Assembly: GCF_000159035.1 (NCBI RefSeq)
Contig: NZ_DS999574.1
Coordinates: forward strand, 832,083-896,082
Direction of reading: 5' to 3'
From: Actinomyces urogenitalis DSM 15434
Lineage (GTDB): Bacteria; Actinomycetota; Actinomycetes; Actinomycetales; Actinomycetaceae
Length of the DNA stretch: 64,000 nucleotides
Both the position numbers and the translations under genes were made by a program. This document shows, in pieces, positions 33,803 through 42,797 of this stretch. The notes under the pieces are model-generated. The model saw only the letters and a program-made list of their open reading frames with translations, was not told where the DNA came from and did not search any database. Positions within the stretch are counted from its first letter, which is position 1. Each line of letters opens with the position of its first letter.

Positions 33803-35368
33803 TCAGCCGATGAGCGGACGCTCAGCAGGCATGCGGATGACCCGGCGCCGCTCCCGCATCGCCAGCGCGCTCGCGGCCGTCATCGTGCCCACGCGCCCGA
33901 CGAACATGAGCACGATGATGACGTACTTACCGCTCTCGGGCAGGATCGGCGTGATACCGGTGGACAGGCCGACCGTGGCGAAGGCGCTGATGACCTCGAA
34001 CAGGATGCGGTCCAGGGACAGGTCGGTGAGCTGGAGCAGCAGGAGAGTGGAGATCCCGACCACTGCCGAACCGATGAGTGCCACGGCCACGCTCAGGCGC
34101 ACCGTCGGCAGGGTGATCCTGCGCCCGAAGGCCTCGATGTCCTGGTCCCCTCGCGCCTCGGCTGCCACGGCCAGGAGCAGGACGGCGAAGGTGGAAACCT
34201 TGATTCCGCCTGCCGTGGAGGCCGATCCTCCACCGATGAACATCAGGGCATCCTGGAGGAACCAGGTGGCCTCGTGCATGTGCTCGGGCGGGATAGTCGA
34301 CAGCCCGGAGGAACGGGCGTTGACGCCGTTGAGCAGCGCGGTCAGCAGCTTGCCTCCCATGGAAAGAGGCCCGTAGGTCTGCGGGTTGGTCCACTCGAAG
34401 GCGGCGATGGTCAGCGAGGAGAGCACCGTCAGCGCGAGGTAGGTGGTCAGGGTGAGCTTGGTGTGCAGCGTCCACAGCCGTGGGCGACGGCGGTGGCGCA
34501 TGACGTCGAGGATGACCGGGAAACCGGTCGCCCCGACGAAGGTGCCGATGATGATCGGCAGGCACATCCACCAGTCCGAGGCGTAGGGGGCCAGCCCCTC
34601 CGGCATGATGACGAAGCCAGCGTTGTTAAAGATCGAGGCTGACATGAACACCGCGTACCACAGCGCGTGCCACGGATCCAGGCCCAGGGTCAGGAAGCGC
34701 GGCAGCAGGATGAGGGCGAGGACGGCCTCGACGCCGAGCGCGGTGTAGATGACGGCGCGAAGCAAGGAGGCGACGTCGCCCAGCCGGGACTGGTTCTCGG
34801 TGGCGGCCAGCATGCGCTGGGTCAGACCCACGTGGCGCGAGACGGCGAAGGACAGCAGTGAGGCCATGGTCATGATGCCCAGGCCGCCGACGGCGGCTCC
34901 CAGGATGATGACTCCCTGACCGAAGGTTGACCAGGCGGTGGCCGTGTCCACGGTGCTCAGCCCCGTCACGCACACGGCGGAGGTGGCGGTGAACAGCGCG
35001 TCAACGAAGCTGGCGGCGGGTTTGCCGGCCGGTGTGGCCATCGGCAGGCTGAGCAGGGCGGTGACCGCCACGATGATGGAGGCGAAGACCAGCACAGCCA
35101 GTCTGGCCGGGGCGAAGCGTGCGGCGCGCTCGACCCGGGCCCGCACTTGCAGCCGTGCAACCAGTCGCCGCAGCCAGCCCTGCTCGTCGTCGACGTGGCG
35201 GTGGTAGACCAGCTCAGGGTTGACCCGGCGAGGGCGGTCATCCCGACGCCGTAACCCGGCCAGGGGCAGCGGCGCGCGCCACCCGCGGGCGAGGCGAGGC
35301 TCGTCGTCGGCACGGCGGGCACCGCGGGGTGCGCGGGACGGTGAGCTCTGAGATGACACAGCCGCCAT
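33803..35368 (-). CDS. TrkH/KtrB-type potassium channel subunit
   Basis: A 521-residue membrane protein of the Trk/Ktr/HKT superfamily: an Arg-rich cytoplasmic N-terminus of about 80 residues, then four pore-type repeats. The first selectivity-filter segment is FTATSAVCVTGLS, another is SASIFNNAGFVIM and the last region has FEVISAFATVGLSTG. ATG 35368 gives a normal length; the frame continues upstream across the divergent promoter and is not used. The Shine-Dalgarno is weak. Forms a two-gene operon with the RCK subunit. Confidence 0.92.
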   Translation of the reverse strand: MAAVSSQSSPSRAPRGARRADDEPRLARGWRAPLPLAGLRRRDDRPRRVNPELVYHRHVDDEQGWLRRLVARLQVRARVERAARFAPARLAVLVFASIIVAVTALLSLPMATPAGKPAASFVDALFTATSAVCVTGLSTVDTATAWSTFGQGVIILGAAVGGLGIMTMASLLSFAVSRHVGLTQRMLAATENQSRLGDVASLLRAVIYTALGVEAVLALILLPRFLTLGLDPWHALWYAVFMSASIFNNAGFVIMPEGLAPYASDWWMCLPIIIGTFVGATGFPVILDVMRHRRRPRLWTLHTKLTLTTYLALTVLSSLTIAAFEWTNPQTYGPLSMGGKLLTALLNGVNARSSGLSTIPPEHMHEATWFLQDALMFIGGGSASTAGGIKVSTFAVLLLAVAAEARGDQDIEAFGRRITLPTVRLSVAVALIGSAVVGISTLLLLQLTDLSLDRILFEVISAFATVGLSTGITPILPESGKYVIIVLMFVGRVGTMTAASALAMRERRRVIRMPAERPLIG

Positions 35369-35599
35369 TGTGGCCTGTTTACCGATGCGGCGCTGGAGGG
35401 AGAGGAATGACGCGCGTGGCGCAAGCGGCTGATGGGGCAGGTTGTGTGAAATGCGACGCCTGTGACGCCAGGGGGCGCTGACAACGTGTGCGGCGGGTGG
35501 GGCACACGATATAGTGACCTCGCTGACGCTTCGGGTTGCGCGCCTGCGGCGTCGAGTACCTATCCCCACAACGATTCCAGCAGACGGGACCTTGCATCC

Positions 35600-35839
35600 A
35601 TGGCACCGGGTACTTCTCCCTCCGGCGCATCTGGCGCCCCCTCGTTCCTGACCGTGGCCGAGGTCGCAGCGATGCTGCGCGTGTCCAAGATGACGGTCTA
35701 CCGCATGGTTCATTCCGGTGACCTGCCTGCCATGCAGGTGGGTCGCTCCTTCCGCGTGCCTGAGCGCGCGGTCGAGGAGTACCTGGCTGCGAGCCTAGGT
35801 GACTGGGGCCACGAGGGCTCGGCGTCGACGGGCTCCTGA
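35600..35839 (+). CDS. BldC-like MerR-type helix-turn-helix DNA-binding protein
   Basis: A 79-residue protein: a short Ser/Pro/Gly-rich N-terminus, then an excisionase/MerR-like winged HTH (FLTVAEVAAMLRVSKMTVYRMVHSGDLPAMQVG, about residues 17-48) and RSFRVPERAVEEYL. This matches the small BldC family of developmental or housekeeping DNA-binding proteins common in Actinobacteria. ATG 35600 is chosen because the family begins shortly before FLTVAEVA; the upstream open frame runs through the divergent promoter. The bS22 gene follows, a neighbourhood frequent in Actinobacteria. Confidence 0.88.
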   Translation: MAPGTSPSGASGAPSFLTVAEVAAMLRVSKMTVYRMVHSGDLPAMQVGRSFRVPERAVEEYLAASLGDWGHEGSASTGS

Positions 35840-35984
35840 AAACCGCTAGAATCAGCCGGTCACCTGTGTGATCGGGTGGGCTTGCCCCGACCCGACCACC
35901 CTGCTCGCCCGGCCTTGCGTCGGTGCGCTGGCGCAACGCCGTCGGCTGCGAGCGGACCGGCACCCACGACCACAAGGAGTCCCC

Positions 35985-36083
35985 ATGGGATCTGTCATCA
36001 AGAAGCGCCGCAAGCGCATGTCCAAGAAGAAGCACCGCAAGCTGCTGCGTAAGACGCGTCACCAGCGCCGCAACAAGAAGTGA
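35985..36083 (+). CDS. Small ribosomal subunit protein bS22 (AURKAIP1/COX24 domain)
   Basis: A 32-residue, extremely basic protein (MGSVIKKRRKRMSKKKHRKL...). It matches the actinobacterial ribosomal protein bS22, which binds near the decoding centre of the 30S subunit. AAGGAGT is 7 nt before the ATG. It is often missed in annotation because of its size. A perfect 12-bp terminator hairpin follows at once. Confidence 0.93.
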   Translation: MGSVIKKRRKRMSKKKHRKLLRKTRHQRRNKK

Positions 36084-36088
36084 CGAGA

Positions 36089-36116
36089 TGTGCCCGGAGC
36101 CCGTGCTCCGGGCACA
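36089..36116 (+). terminator. Terminator after bS22
   Basis: TGTGCCCGGAGC (36089-36100) and GCTCCGGGCACA (36105-36116) pair perfectly around a CCGT tetraloop, followed by CTTGTT. It lies 5 nt after the bS22 stop. It is one of the better canonical terminators in the window. Confidence 0.75.
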
Positions 36117-36172
36117 CTTGTTCCCGGCAGGCCTCACCTGCTACCACCGCGCCTAGCAGCCAGGAGCACCTC

Positions 36173-37450
36173 ATGAGTCAGCACTCCGTATCCGGCAACC
36201 TCATTGGAGACTCCATCAACGCCACGGAGCAGTGCATGATGCCCATCTCCGTTGACGCCTCGCCGGACCAGTGGCCCGCCGGCGTCCCGGCGCTGGCCCA
36301 CGTGCCCGGCTCGGCGCCGGCTCCCACGACCCTGGCTGAGCTGACCACCATGGCAGTGGGCGGCCCGGTGGGTGAGTACGTCGAGGCCACCTCCGAGTCC
36401 GAGCTCATCGACGCCGTGCGCCAGGCCGATGAAGCCGGGCGTCCGCTTCTGGTGGTGGGCGGCGGATCCAACATCCTGGCCGCGGATGCCGGTTTTGACG
36501 GCCTGGTGCTGCGTGACGCGCGCCAGGAGGTCTCCCTCCTGGCCGACGACCGCTGCGGCGGCGTCGAGATCAGCGCCACGGCCGGCACCACCTGGGACGA
36601 CCTGGTGCGCCAGGCCGTGGCCTGCGAGTGGGGCGGCTTCGAGACGCTGTCCGGCATCCCCGGGACCGTGGGTGCGGCGCCGGTGCAGAACATCGGCGCC
36701 TACGGCACAGAGGTCGCCGAGCTCCTGTCCAGTGTGCGGGTCTGGGACCGCTCTGCCGGCCAGGCTGTTCAGCTACCGCTGTCACGCCTGCAGCTGTCCT
36801 ACCGAGACTCCGCCCTCAAGCGCTCGCTGACTGATCCGCAGGTCGGAGAAGGACGGACCTGGGGGCCGACGGGCCGGTGGGTCGTGCTCTCGGCCACCTT
36901 CTCGGTGCGTCAGGCCTCCCTGTCCGCCCCGATCGCCTACAGCCAGCTGGCTCAGGCCCTGGGAGTGAGCCTGGGCGAGCGAGTCGACTCCCGCGCCGTG
37001 CGCGAGGCGGTGCTGGAGCTGCGCCGCTCCAAGGGTATGGTCCTGGACCCCGATGACCACGACACCTGGTCCGCCGGCTCCTTCTTCACCAATCCGGTCC
37101 TCACCGCGCAGCAGGCCGAGCGCCTGCCGCCGGAGGCCCCGCGGTACCCGGTCACTGACCACACCAAGGTGGTGCCGGGTACGGTTGCCGCTCCCGTGGT
37201 TGACGGCCTGGTCAAGACCAGCGCCGCCTGGCTCATTGAGCACGCCGGCTTCCCCAAGGGCTTCTCCCTCGCCTCCGGCGACGCTGGCCAGGCTCCGGCC
37301 AGCCTGTCCACCAAGCACGTGCTCGCGCTGACCAACCGTGGCAAGGCCCGAGCCAGTGACATCGCCGCGCTGCGCGACGCCGTGGTCGCCGGGGTCCAGC
37401 AGGCCTACGGCATCACGCTGGTGCCCGAGCCGGTGCACGTGGGCTGGTGA
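36173..37450 (+). CDS. murB: UDP-N-acetylmuramate dehydrogenase
   Basis: A 425-residue cytoplasmic FAD enzyme that reduces UDP-GlcNAc-enolpyruvate to UDP-MurNAc in peptidoglycan synthesis. The FAD-binding region shows PLLVVGGGSNILAADAGFDG and SGIPGTVGAAPVQNIGAYG. The proton-donor serine is S303 in AGSFFTNP and the catalytic glutamate E419 in the terminal PEPVHVGW, as in type I/III enzymes. ATG 36173 has CAGGAG upstream and gives about 55 extra N-terminal residues over the usual core. Its stop overlaps the next gene (GTGA). Confidence 0.96.
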   Translation: MSQHSVSGNLIGDSINATEQCMMPISVDASPDQWPAGVPALAHVPGSAPAPTTLAELTTMAVGGPVGEYVEATSESELIDAVRQADEAGRPLLVVGGGSNILAADAGFDGLVLRDARQEVSLLADDRCGGVEISATAGTTWDDLVRQAVACEWGGFETLSGIPGTVGAAPVQNIGAYGTEVAELLSSVRVWDRSAGQAVQLPLSRLQLSYRDSALKRSLTDPQVGEGRTWGPTGRWVVLSATFSVRQASLSAPIAYSQLAQALGVSLGERVDSRAVREAVLELRRSKGMVLDPDDHDTWSAGSFFTNPVLTAQQAERLPPEAPRYPVTDHTKVVPGTVAAPVVDGLVKTSAAWLIEHAGFPKGFSLASGDAGQAPASLSTKHVLALTNRGKARASDIAALRDAVVAGVQQAYGITLVPEPVHVGW

Positions 37451-38349
37451 CGGGGAGGCGCTCGCTCGTGGCAGATCGCTCTGCGGTGGCCGGTGGGGTC
37501 CTCATCGTCGTCGCCATGATGTGGGGCTCCAGCTTCTTCATGACCAAGGGGCTGCTCACCTCGCTGGCTCCCCTGGACTTCCTTGCCCTGCGCTTTGCCG
37601 TGGCGGGCGCCGCCGCAGCCCTCGTCTTCGCCCCTCGCCTGGCGCGCACCGACCGGCGCACCTGGGCCTGCGGCGTGGTCCTGGGCCTGGTCTACTCGGG
37701 CGCGCAGATCGCCCAGACCTACGGCCTGACCCTGGCGGCGGCGTCAGTCTCCGGCTTTCTGACCGCCCTGTACGTCGTCGGTACCCCGTTGGTGGCCTGG
37801 CTGCTGTGGAAGGCGCGGCCGGCGCGCGCCACGGCCTTGGCCGTAGCCCTGGCGCTGAGCGGCGCCGCCGTCCTGGGGCTCAGCGGCCTGAGCGTTGGCT
37901 TGGGAGAAGCGATCCTCGTCCTGGGCGCCGTCGGCTACTCCTTCCACGTGGCCCTGCTGGGCCGCTGGAGCGCGGGGCGTGACCCGCTCGTCCTGGCAGC
38001 GATCCAGATGATCACCCTGGGGGTGGTCCACGTCCTGGTGGCGCTACCCGGGGGCATCGCGATGCCGGCGAGCCCGGCGGACTGGGCGCGGGTGCTCTAC
38101 CTGGCGCTCGCCGTCGGCCTGATCGCGCTGGTGGGACAGTGCTGGGCGCAGGCCCGGATGGACGCGGCGAGGGCCGCCGTCATCATGGCGATGGAACCGG
38201 TCTTCTCCGCGCTGTTCGCGGTGGCCTTCGGCGGAGAGCTGCTGACCTGGAGGATCATCGTGGGAGGCGGCCTCATCTTCGCCGGCTCGGTGGTGGCCGA
38301 GCTCGGCCCCATCCTCGCCCGGCGGCGTCTGCGCCGCGCGCTCGCCTAG
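37447..38349 (+). CDS. EamA/DMT-family membrane transporter
   Basis: A 300-residue protein with ten predicted membrane segments in two EamA repeats. The first repeat opens with MMWGSSFFMTKGLL, the typical DMT motif; the second contains GQCWAQARMDAARAAVIMAMEPVFSALFA. The GTG start overlaps the murB stop by 4 nt. The substrate is unknown; family members export amino acids, sugars or metabolites. Its stop overlaps the stop of the convergent adenosine deaminase by 4 nt, leaving no room for a terminator between them. Confidence 0.88.
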   Translation: MTGRRSLVADRSAVAGGVLIVVAMMWGSSFFMTKGLLTSLAPLDFLALRFAVAGAAAALVFAPRLARTDRRTWACGVVLGLVYSGAQIAQTYGLTLAAASVSGFLTALYVVGTPLVAWLLWKARPARATALAVALALSGAAVLGLSGLSVGLGEAILVLGAVGYSFHVALLGRWSAGRDPLVLAAIQMITLGVVHVLVALPGGIAMPASPADWARVLYLALAVGLIALVGQCWAQARMDAARAAVIMAMEPVFSALFAVAFGGELLTWRIIVGGGLIFAGSVVAELGPILARRRLRRALA

Positions 38350-39368
38350 CCCTGGTCCGACGCCAGCCAGTCGTCCACCTCGGCCAGCCACCGCGCCTTG
38401 GAGCCCGGCGAGGCCAGCGAGGCGCGGATCGACCCCCGGGCCAGCTCAGCCAGCGCGGCGTCGCCCAGGCCGAGGCTCCGGGCGATCTCGTACTGGTCGG
38501 TCAGGCGTGAGTGGAAGAGCAGAGGGTCGTCCGCCCCCAGCGCGACCTGGGCGCCGTGGGCCAGAAGCGTCGGCAGTGGTACGTCCGCCGCCTCGTGGTA
38601 GACCCCGAGGCTCACGTTCGAGGCGGGGCAGACCTCCAGGCTGATCCCGCGCCGGACGATCTCGTCCAGCAGCGCCGGGTCCTCCGCGGTGCGCACACCG
38701 TGACCCAGGCGGGTGGGGCCTAGGGCACTGACGACGTCGCGCACGTGGGAGGGCCCCAGCAGCTCGCCACCGTGGGGCAGAGAGGCCAGGCCCGCCCGCT
38801 GTGCGATGCGGAAGGCCGGGCCCCAGGACGCTGTCCGCCCGGCCCTCTCGTCATTGGACAGACCGAAGCCGACGACGGTGCCCGGCTCCTGCCCGGCGTA
38901 GCGGACGGCCAGGCGGGCCAGGGTCCGCGCGTCCAGGGGATGGCGGATCCGTGAGGCTGCCACGATGACGGCGACCTCGACGCCGGACAGGATTGTGGCC
39001 TGGCGTGCGGCGTCCAGGATGATCTCCAGGGCCGGGGTGATGCCGCCGACGAAGGGGGCGTAGGAAGTGGGATCCACCTGGATCTCCAGACGGCGCGAGC
39101 CTTCGGCGGCGTCGTCGAGCGCGGCCTCGACGACGATGCGTCGCATCGTCTCCTCACTGGTCACCAGGTGGCGGGCCGTGTCATAGGCCCGCTGGAAACG
39201 GAACCAGCCACGGTGGTCGGCCGGCACGCGCAGCGGATCGCCGTCGATAAAGGAGGAGGGAAGGCGCGTGCGTGAGCTCTGAGCCAGGTCCACCAGGGTC
39301 TCCAGGCGCATCGATCCTGTGAAGTGCAGGTGCAGGTGCGCCTTGGGCAGGGTGGACAGGTCGCGCAT
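38346..39368 (-). CDS. Adenosine deaminase family protein
   Basis: A 340-residue metal-dependent amidohydrolase. HLHLHFTGSM (residues 11-20) supplies the metal ligands H13 and H15. Other motifs are LPHGGELLGP (metal His and catalytic Glu), RLGHGVR, LEVCPASNV and the LGADDPLLF aspartate pair. It hydrolyses adenosine or deoxyadenosine to inosine; adenine-type relatives exist but the length and motifs fit adenosine deaminase. ATG start; it is divergent from the kinase-like gene with a 66-nt spacer and convergent, overlapping, with the DMT gene. Confidence 0.92.
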   Translation of the reverse strand: MRDLSTLPKAHLHLHFTGSMRLETLVDLAQSSRTRLPSSFIDGDPLRVPADHRGWFRFQRAYDTARHLVTSEETMRRIVVEAALDDAAEGSRRLEIQVDPTSYAPFVGGITPALEIILDAARQATILSGVEVAVIVAASRIRHPLDARTLARLAVRYAGQEPGTVVGFGLSNDERAGRTASWGPAFRIAQRAGLASLPHGGELLGPSHVRDVVSALGPTRLGHGVRTAEDPALLDEIVRRGISLEVCPASNVSLGVYHEAADVPLPTLLAHGAQVALGADDPLLFHSRLTDQYEIARSLGLGDAALAELARGSIRASLASPGSKARWLAEVDDWLASDQG

Positions 39369-39434
39369 AGCGGGATTCTTGCACGAGCGGACAGGTCACG
39401 CCCCGGTGGGCCTGGTGTAGGGCAGACTGGGACC

Positions 39435-40691
39435 ATGAGCAACGCACCGGCCGGTTTCGAGCCAGAGGATGTCGCGCTCCTGACAGGCCCTCAGGCGGCC
39501 TCGGTACTCGCTGCGGCGCTGGCCCCCGCGGGTCAGCAGCTGGTGAGCTGGGAGGTCCACTCCGTCCACCACCGCCCGGGAGCGGGAGTCTCGGTCGGCT
39601 ACACGGCCGTGGTGCTTAGCCCGGGCGGGGTCCGCACCACCCAGTACCTGTGCGCGACGACGGCGAGGCTGTCCTTCCCCCAGGCGCCAGGTCTCATGAC
39701 CGTGGCGCCGGCGGGCCTGCTGCGCCGTTCGCCTGCGCCGATCCGCGTGTGGCGCCACCCCGCCGACCCTGAGCTGCCCGCGCTGCCGGTGGCCTGCACG
39801 CCCGCGCTGCTCGGCCAGCGGCTGGGCACCCCGGTCCAGACCTCGATCGTGGCCTACCGGCCCACTCGCCGGGCGGTGGTCCGAGTGACCTTCAGTGACG
39901 GCACAACGGCCTACGCCAAGATCTTCCGCCCCGGCCAGGCGGCGGCCTTCGCCGAGCGCCAGCGGATGCTGCGCGCCTCTGGGGTCCCGGTGCCGCAGGT
40001 CCTGCGGGCTGACCCAGACGGCCTGGTGCTGTTGGCGACCGGGCACGGCATGGCTTTGTCCGTGCTTCTCTCTCGCGGGATGGATCCGCAGACCTCGGCG
40101 AGGGTCTTTGCCTCGCTCACCGGGCTGCTGGATGCCCTGCCGCGCCAGGCCCTGGCCCTGGAGGCCCGGCCAGCCTGGTCGGACCGGGTGCGTCACTACG
40201 CCCACGCCGCAGCCACGGTGCTGCCTGAGCATGCTGCACGCGCCCGGGCGGTGGCCGACGGCGTGGAGCAGCTCATGGCCTCGTCCAACCCCGGTCCTGT
40301 GGTCCCGGTCCACGGTGACTTCTACGAGGCCAATGTCCTCATGGAGGGCGAGGCCGTGGCCAGTCTGCTGGACGTGGACTCCCTCGGACCGGGCCGACGG
40401 GTCGATGACCTGGCGTGCCTGCTCGGGCACGTCAGCGTGCTTGACCACCTGGCGCCGGCCTCCTACCCGCGGCTGCGTCCGGTCCTGGAGACCTGGACGA
40501 GCCTGGCTGAGGCCCAGTGCGACCCGGTGGCGCTGCGTGCGCGATGCGCTGGCGTGGTGCTCTCGCTGGTGGCTGGCGCACGCCGTGAAGACGGTGGTCC
40601 CTGGCGCCCTGACGCCGAGGGCAGGCTCGCTCGGGCCGAGATCTGGCTGGCGCAGGCCCGTGAGATCCAGGCGAGGCGAGGCGCGCACTAG
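39435..40691 (+). CDS. Aminoglycoside phosphotransferase-like kinase of unknown substrate
   Basis: A 418-residue protein with an APH/choline-kinase fold in its second half. The catalytic loop is VHGDFYEANVL (H293, D295) and the metal-binding DVD is at D313-D315 (LLDVDSLGPGRRVDDLAC). The first half has TTAYAKIFRPGQAAAFAERQRML where the ATP lysine would lie. The N-terminal 150 residues are not recognised. Such proteins are usually housekeeping kinases of small metabolites; I would not call it a resistance gene. ATG 39435 lies just after a TAGGGCAGACTGGGACC leader without strong Shine-Dalgarno, so it may be leaderless. Confidence 0.8.
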   Translation: MSNAPAGFEPEDVALLTGPQAASVLAAALAPAGQQLVSWEVHSVHHRPGAGVSVGYTAVVLSPGGVRTTQYLCATTARLSFPQAPGLMTVAPAGLLRRSPAPIRVWRHPADPELPALPVACTPALLGQRLGTPVQTSIVAYRPTRRAVVRVTFSDGTTAYAKIFRPGQAAAFAERQRMLRASGVPVPQVLRADPDGLVLLATGHGMALSVLLSRGMDPQTSARVFASLTGLLDALPRQALALEARPAWSDRVRHYAHAAATVLPEHAARARAVADGVEQLMASSNPGPVVPVHGDFYEANVLMEGEAVASLLDVDSLGPGRRVDDLACLLGHVSVLDHLAPASYPRLRPVLETWTSLAEAQCDPVALRARCAGVVLSLVAGARREDGGPWRPDAEGRLARAEIWLAQAREIQARRGAH

Positions 40692-40730
40692 GGGCCCGTC
40701 TTGCTCGCTCGCTGATGGCGTGATCTGCTG

Positions 40731-40850
40731 CCGCGACCGACCACTTTCGCCCTGACCGACCACGTAAACCTCGACCGACCGCCAGATCCTCCGCCGACCA
40801 CTGGATTCGCGTGAATCTGGTGGTCCGTCGGGGCATGGGTGGTCGGTAGG
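40731..40850. repeat. Clustered ACCGACCAC modules between convergent genes
   Basis: GACCGACCAC or close variants recur about every 18-22 nt from 40736 to 40801, then appear inverted (GGTGGTCCGTCGG, GGTGGTCGGTAGG) to 40850. Inverted copies allow several alternative stems, for example around CCAGATTCAC-like arms near 40800-40820. It lies between the kinase-like gene and the aminotransferase, where a bidirectional terminator is needed. The same module forms part of the palindrome at 12885-12952. Confidence 0.6.
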
Positions 40851-40923
40851 GACATGGGTGGGGCCCGTCATCGCGCGACAACGGGCCCCACCTGTCTCAT
40901 GTGCTGCGGCTGAGCAGCGAGAG

Positions 40924-42138
40924 CTACTTCACCTCGGCCAGGAGGGAGGCCACGCGGCCGATGCCCTCGCGGATGGCGTCGTCGCTCGTGGCATAGGACA
41001 GGCGCAGGAAGCCGGAGCGGCCGAAGGCCTCGCCCGGTACCAGCGCCACGTCAGCCTCGTCCAGGATGGTGCTGGCCAGCGTGATCGAGGAGTCGATGAC
41101 CGTGCCGCGCAGGGTCTTGCCGATCAGGCCCTCGATGCTCGGGTAGGCGTAGAAGGCTCCCTGGGGGGTGGGCACCGTCAGGCCCTCGATGCCGCTGAGC
41201 AGCTCAACCATGAGACGCCGACGCCGGTCGAAGGCCTCGCGCATCCGCTCCACCGCGGTCAGGTCCCCGGCGACGGCGGCCAGGGCGGCGCGCTGGGAGA
41301 CGTTGGCGACATTGGAGGACAGGTGGGACTGCAGGTTGGTGGCGGCCTTGACGACGTCGCTCGGGCCGATCAGCCAGCCCACCCGCCAGCCCGTCATGGC
41401 GTAGGTCTTGGCCACTCCGTTGAGGACGACCGTCTGCTCGGCCAGCTCAGGCACCAGCTGGACGATGTGCGCCGCCTGCGCGCCGTCGTAGAGCAGGTGC
41501 TCGTAGATCTCGTCGGTGATGACCCAGATCCCGTGCTCCAGGGCCCACTGACCGATCGCGGTGAGCTCGTCGGGGGTGTAGACCGCGCCGGTGGGGTTGG
41601 AGGGCGAGCACACCAGCAAGACCTTGGTGCGAGGAGTGCGTACCGCCTCCAGCTGCTCGACGGTGACCTTGTAACCCTGCTCGGCACCGGCGAAGACCTC
41701 CACCGGGATGCCTCCGGCCAGGCGCACGCACTCGGGGTAGGTGACCCAGTAGGGGGCGGGGAGGATGACCTCGTCGCCCGGGTCCACCAGGGCTGCGAAG
41801 GCCTCATAGACGGCCTGCTTGCCACCATTGGTGACGATGATGTCGTCGGGGCTGACCTCATAGCCGGAGTCGCGCAGCGTCTTGGCCGCGATGGCCTCGC
41901 GCAGGGCCGGCAGGCCCTTGGCGGGGGAGTACTTGTGGTTGACCGGGTCCTTGGCGGCGGCGACTGCCGCCTCGACGATGTAGTCAGGGGTCGGGAAGTC
42001 CGGCTCCCCGGCTCCGAAGCCGATCACCGGTCGGCCGGCAGCCTTGAGGGCCTTGGCCTTGGCGTCGACGGCGAGGGTGGCGGAGGGGGCGATGGCGGCG
42101 AGGCGGGCCGAGACACGGGCCCGAGGTGCAGTACTCAC
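40924..42138 (-). CDS. Pyridoxal-phosphate aminotransferase, aspartate-type (class I)
   Basis: A 404-residue cytoplasmic fold-type I aminotransferase. Motifs: [13 protein letters not shown] near residue 42, [10 protein letters not shown] (cofactor phosphate site), [11 protein letters not shown], the PLP-facing [13 protein letters not shown], the PLP lysine K244 in [16 protein letters not shown], and the carboxylate-binding arginine in FLRLSYATS. It matches the AspC-type Ib aminotransferase beside secE in many Actinobacteria. GTG start at 42138 with a weak Shine-Dalgarno. It transaminates aspartate/2-oxoglutarate; some relatives also accept prephenate. Confidence 0.92.
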   Translation of the reverse strand: MSTAPRARVSARLAAIAPSATLAVDAKAKALKAAGRPVIGFGAGEPDFPTPDYIVEAAVAAAKDPVNHKYSPAKGLPALREAIAAKTLRDSGYEVSPDDIIVTNGGKQAVYEAFAALVDPGDEVILPAPYWVTYPECVRLAGGIPVEVFAGAEQGYKVTVEQLEAVRTPRTKVLLVCSPSNPTGAVYTPDELTAIGQWALEHGIWVITDEIYEHLLYDGAQAAHIVQLVPELAEQTVVLNGVAKTYAMTGWRVGWLIGPSDVVKAATNLQSHLSSNVANVSQRAALAAVAGDLTAVERMREAFDRRRRLMVELLSGIEGLTVPTPQGAFYAYPSIEGLIGKTLRGTVIDSSITLASTILDEADVALVPGEAFGRSGFLRLSYATSDDAIREGIGRVASLLAEVK

Positions 42139-42327
42139 GAGGCCATGGTCCCACAGGCGCGGCCTGTCAGGAGAGCCGATCGGATGGTGAGAGGGAGGCG
42201 GGATCGCGCGGCGGCGTCGTCGTCCTGGCAGGCACGTCTAGGGGGTCTCGCAGAGCAGACGTGTCGTAGCCCACCCGCCCTCGATTTCCTCAGGTGTGTA
42301 CTGTGTGGCATGATCAGTTCCCGCTGA

Positions 42328-42400
42328 AGGGCAGTGGCGCAATTGGTAGCGCACCGGTCTCCAAAACCGGCGGTTGTGGGTTCGAGTCCCGCCTGCCCTG
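42328..42400 (+). tRNA. tRNA-Trp (CCA)
   Basis: Cloverleaf of 73 nt: acceptor AGGGCAG/CTGCCCT with discriminator G, D arm GCGC-AATTGGTA-GCGC, anticodon arm CCGGT-CTCCAAA-ACCGG with anticodon CCA at 42361-42363, and T arm GTGGG-TTCGAGT-CCCGC. The terminal CCA is not encoded. It lies 94 nt before secE, the usual place in Actinobacteria, and is likely transcribed with it. Confidence 0.97.
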
Positions 42401-42494
42401 CTGAGAACGCCGGATCTGTCGGGAGATCCCGTCGGTTCCGCCCTCTCGCCCGTCTGGGCGCTGAACGAACCGACGAAACCCGAGGATCCTGAGC

Positions 42495-42737
42495 ATGAGT
42501 GAAGGCACGACTGTCGCCAAGGGTGCACAGCCGAAGAAGATCAAGGGCGGCCCCTTCGGACGCCTCGCCCTCTTCTTCCGCCAGGTCATCGATGAGCTTC
42601 GCAAGGTCGTGTGGCCGACGCGCAAGGAGCTGTGGACCTACTTCCTGGTGGTGGTGGTCTTCATCGTGGCGATCATGGCCTACACCGGCATCCTTGACTT
42701 CATCTTCGACCGTATCGTCATGTGGGTCTTCGCCTGA
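42495..42737 (+). CDS. secE: Preprotein translocase subunit SecE
   Basis: An 80-residue single-span membrane protein that clamps SecY. A basic N-terminal amphipathic region carries ELRKVVWPTRKELW, the SecE signature, followed by one membrane segment (TYFLVVVVFIVAIMAYTGILDFIF). The Shine-Dalgarno is GAGGA. It heads the secE-nusG-rplK-rplA order shared by most bacteria. Confidence 0.97.
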   Translation: MSEGTTVAKGAQPKKIKGGPFGRLALFFRQVIDELRKVVWPTRKELWTYFLVVVVFIVAIMAYTGILDFIFDRIVMWVFA

Positions 42738-42797
42738 TCGCTCGTTGACGACTGAACGCGACAGCACGCCCTAGAACGCACAGGAAAGCAGGTAATC

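Noticed and set aside
39435..40691. Aminoglycoside resistance gene
   Set aside because: It has the phosphotransferase catalytic motifs, but the long unrecognised N-terminus and ordinary housekeeping context do not resemble known APH resistance enzymes.
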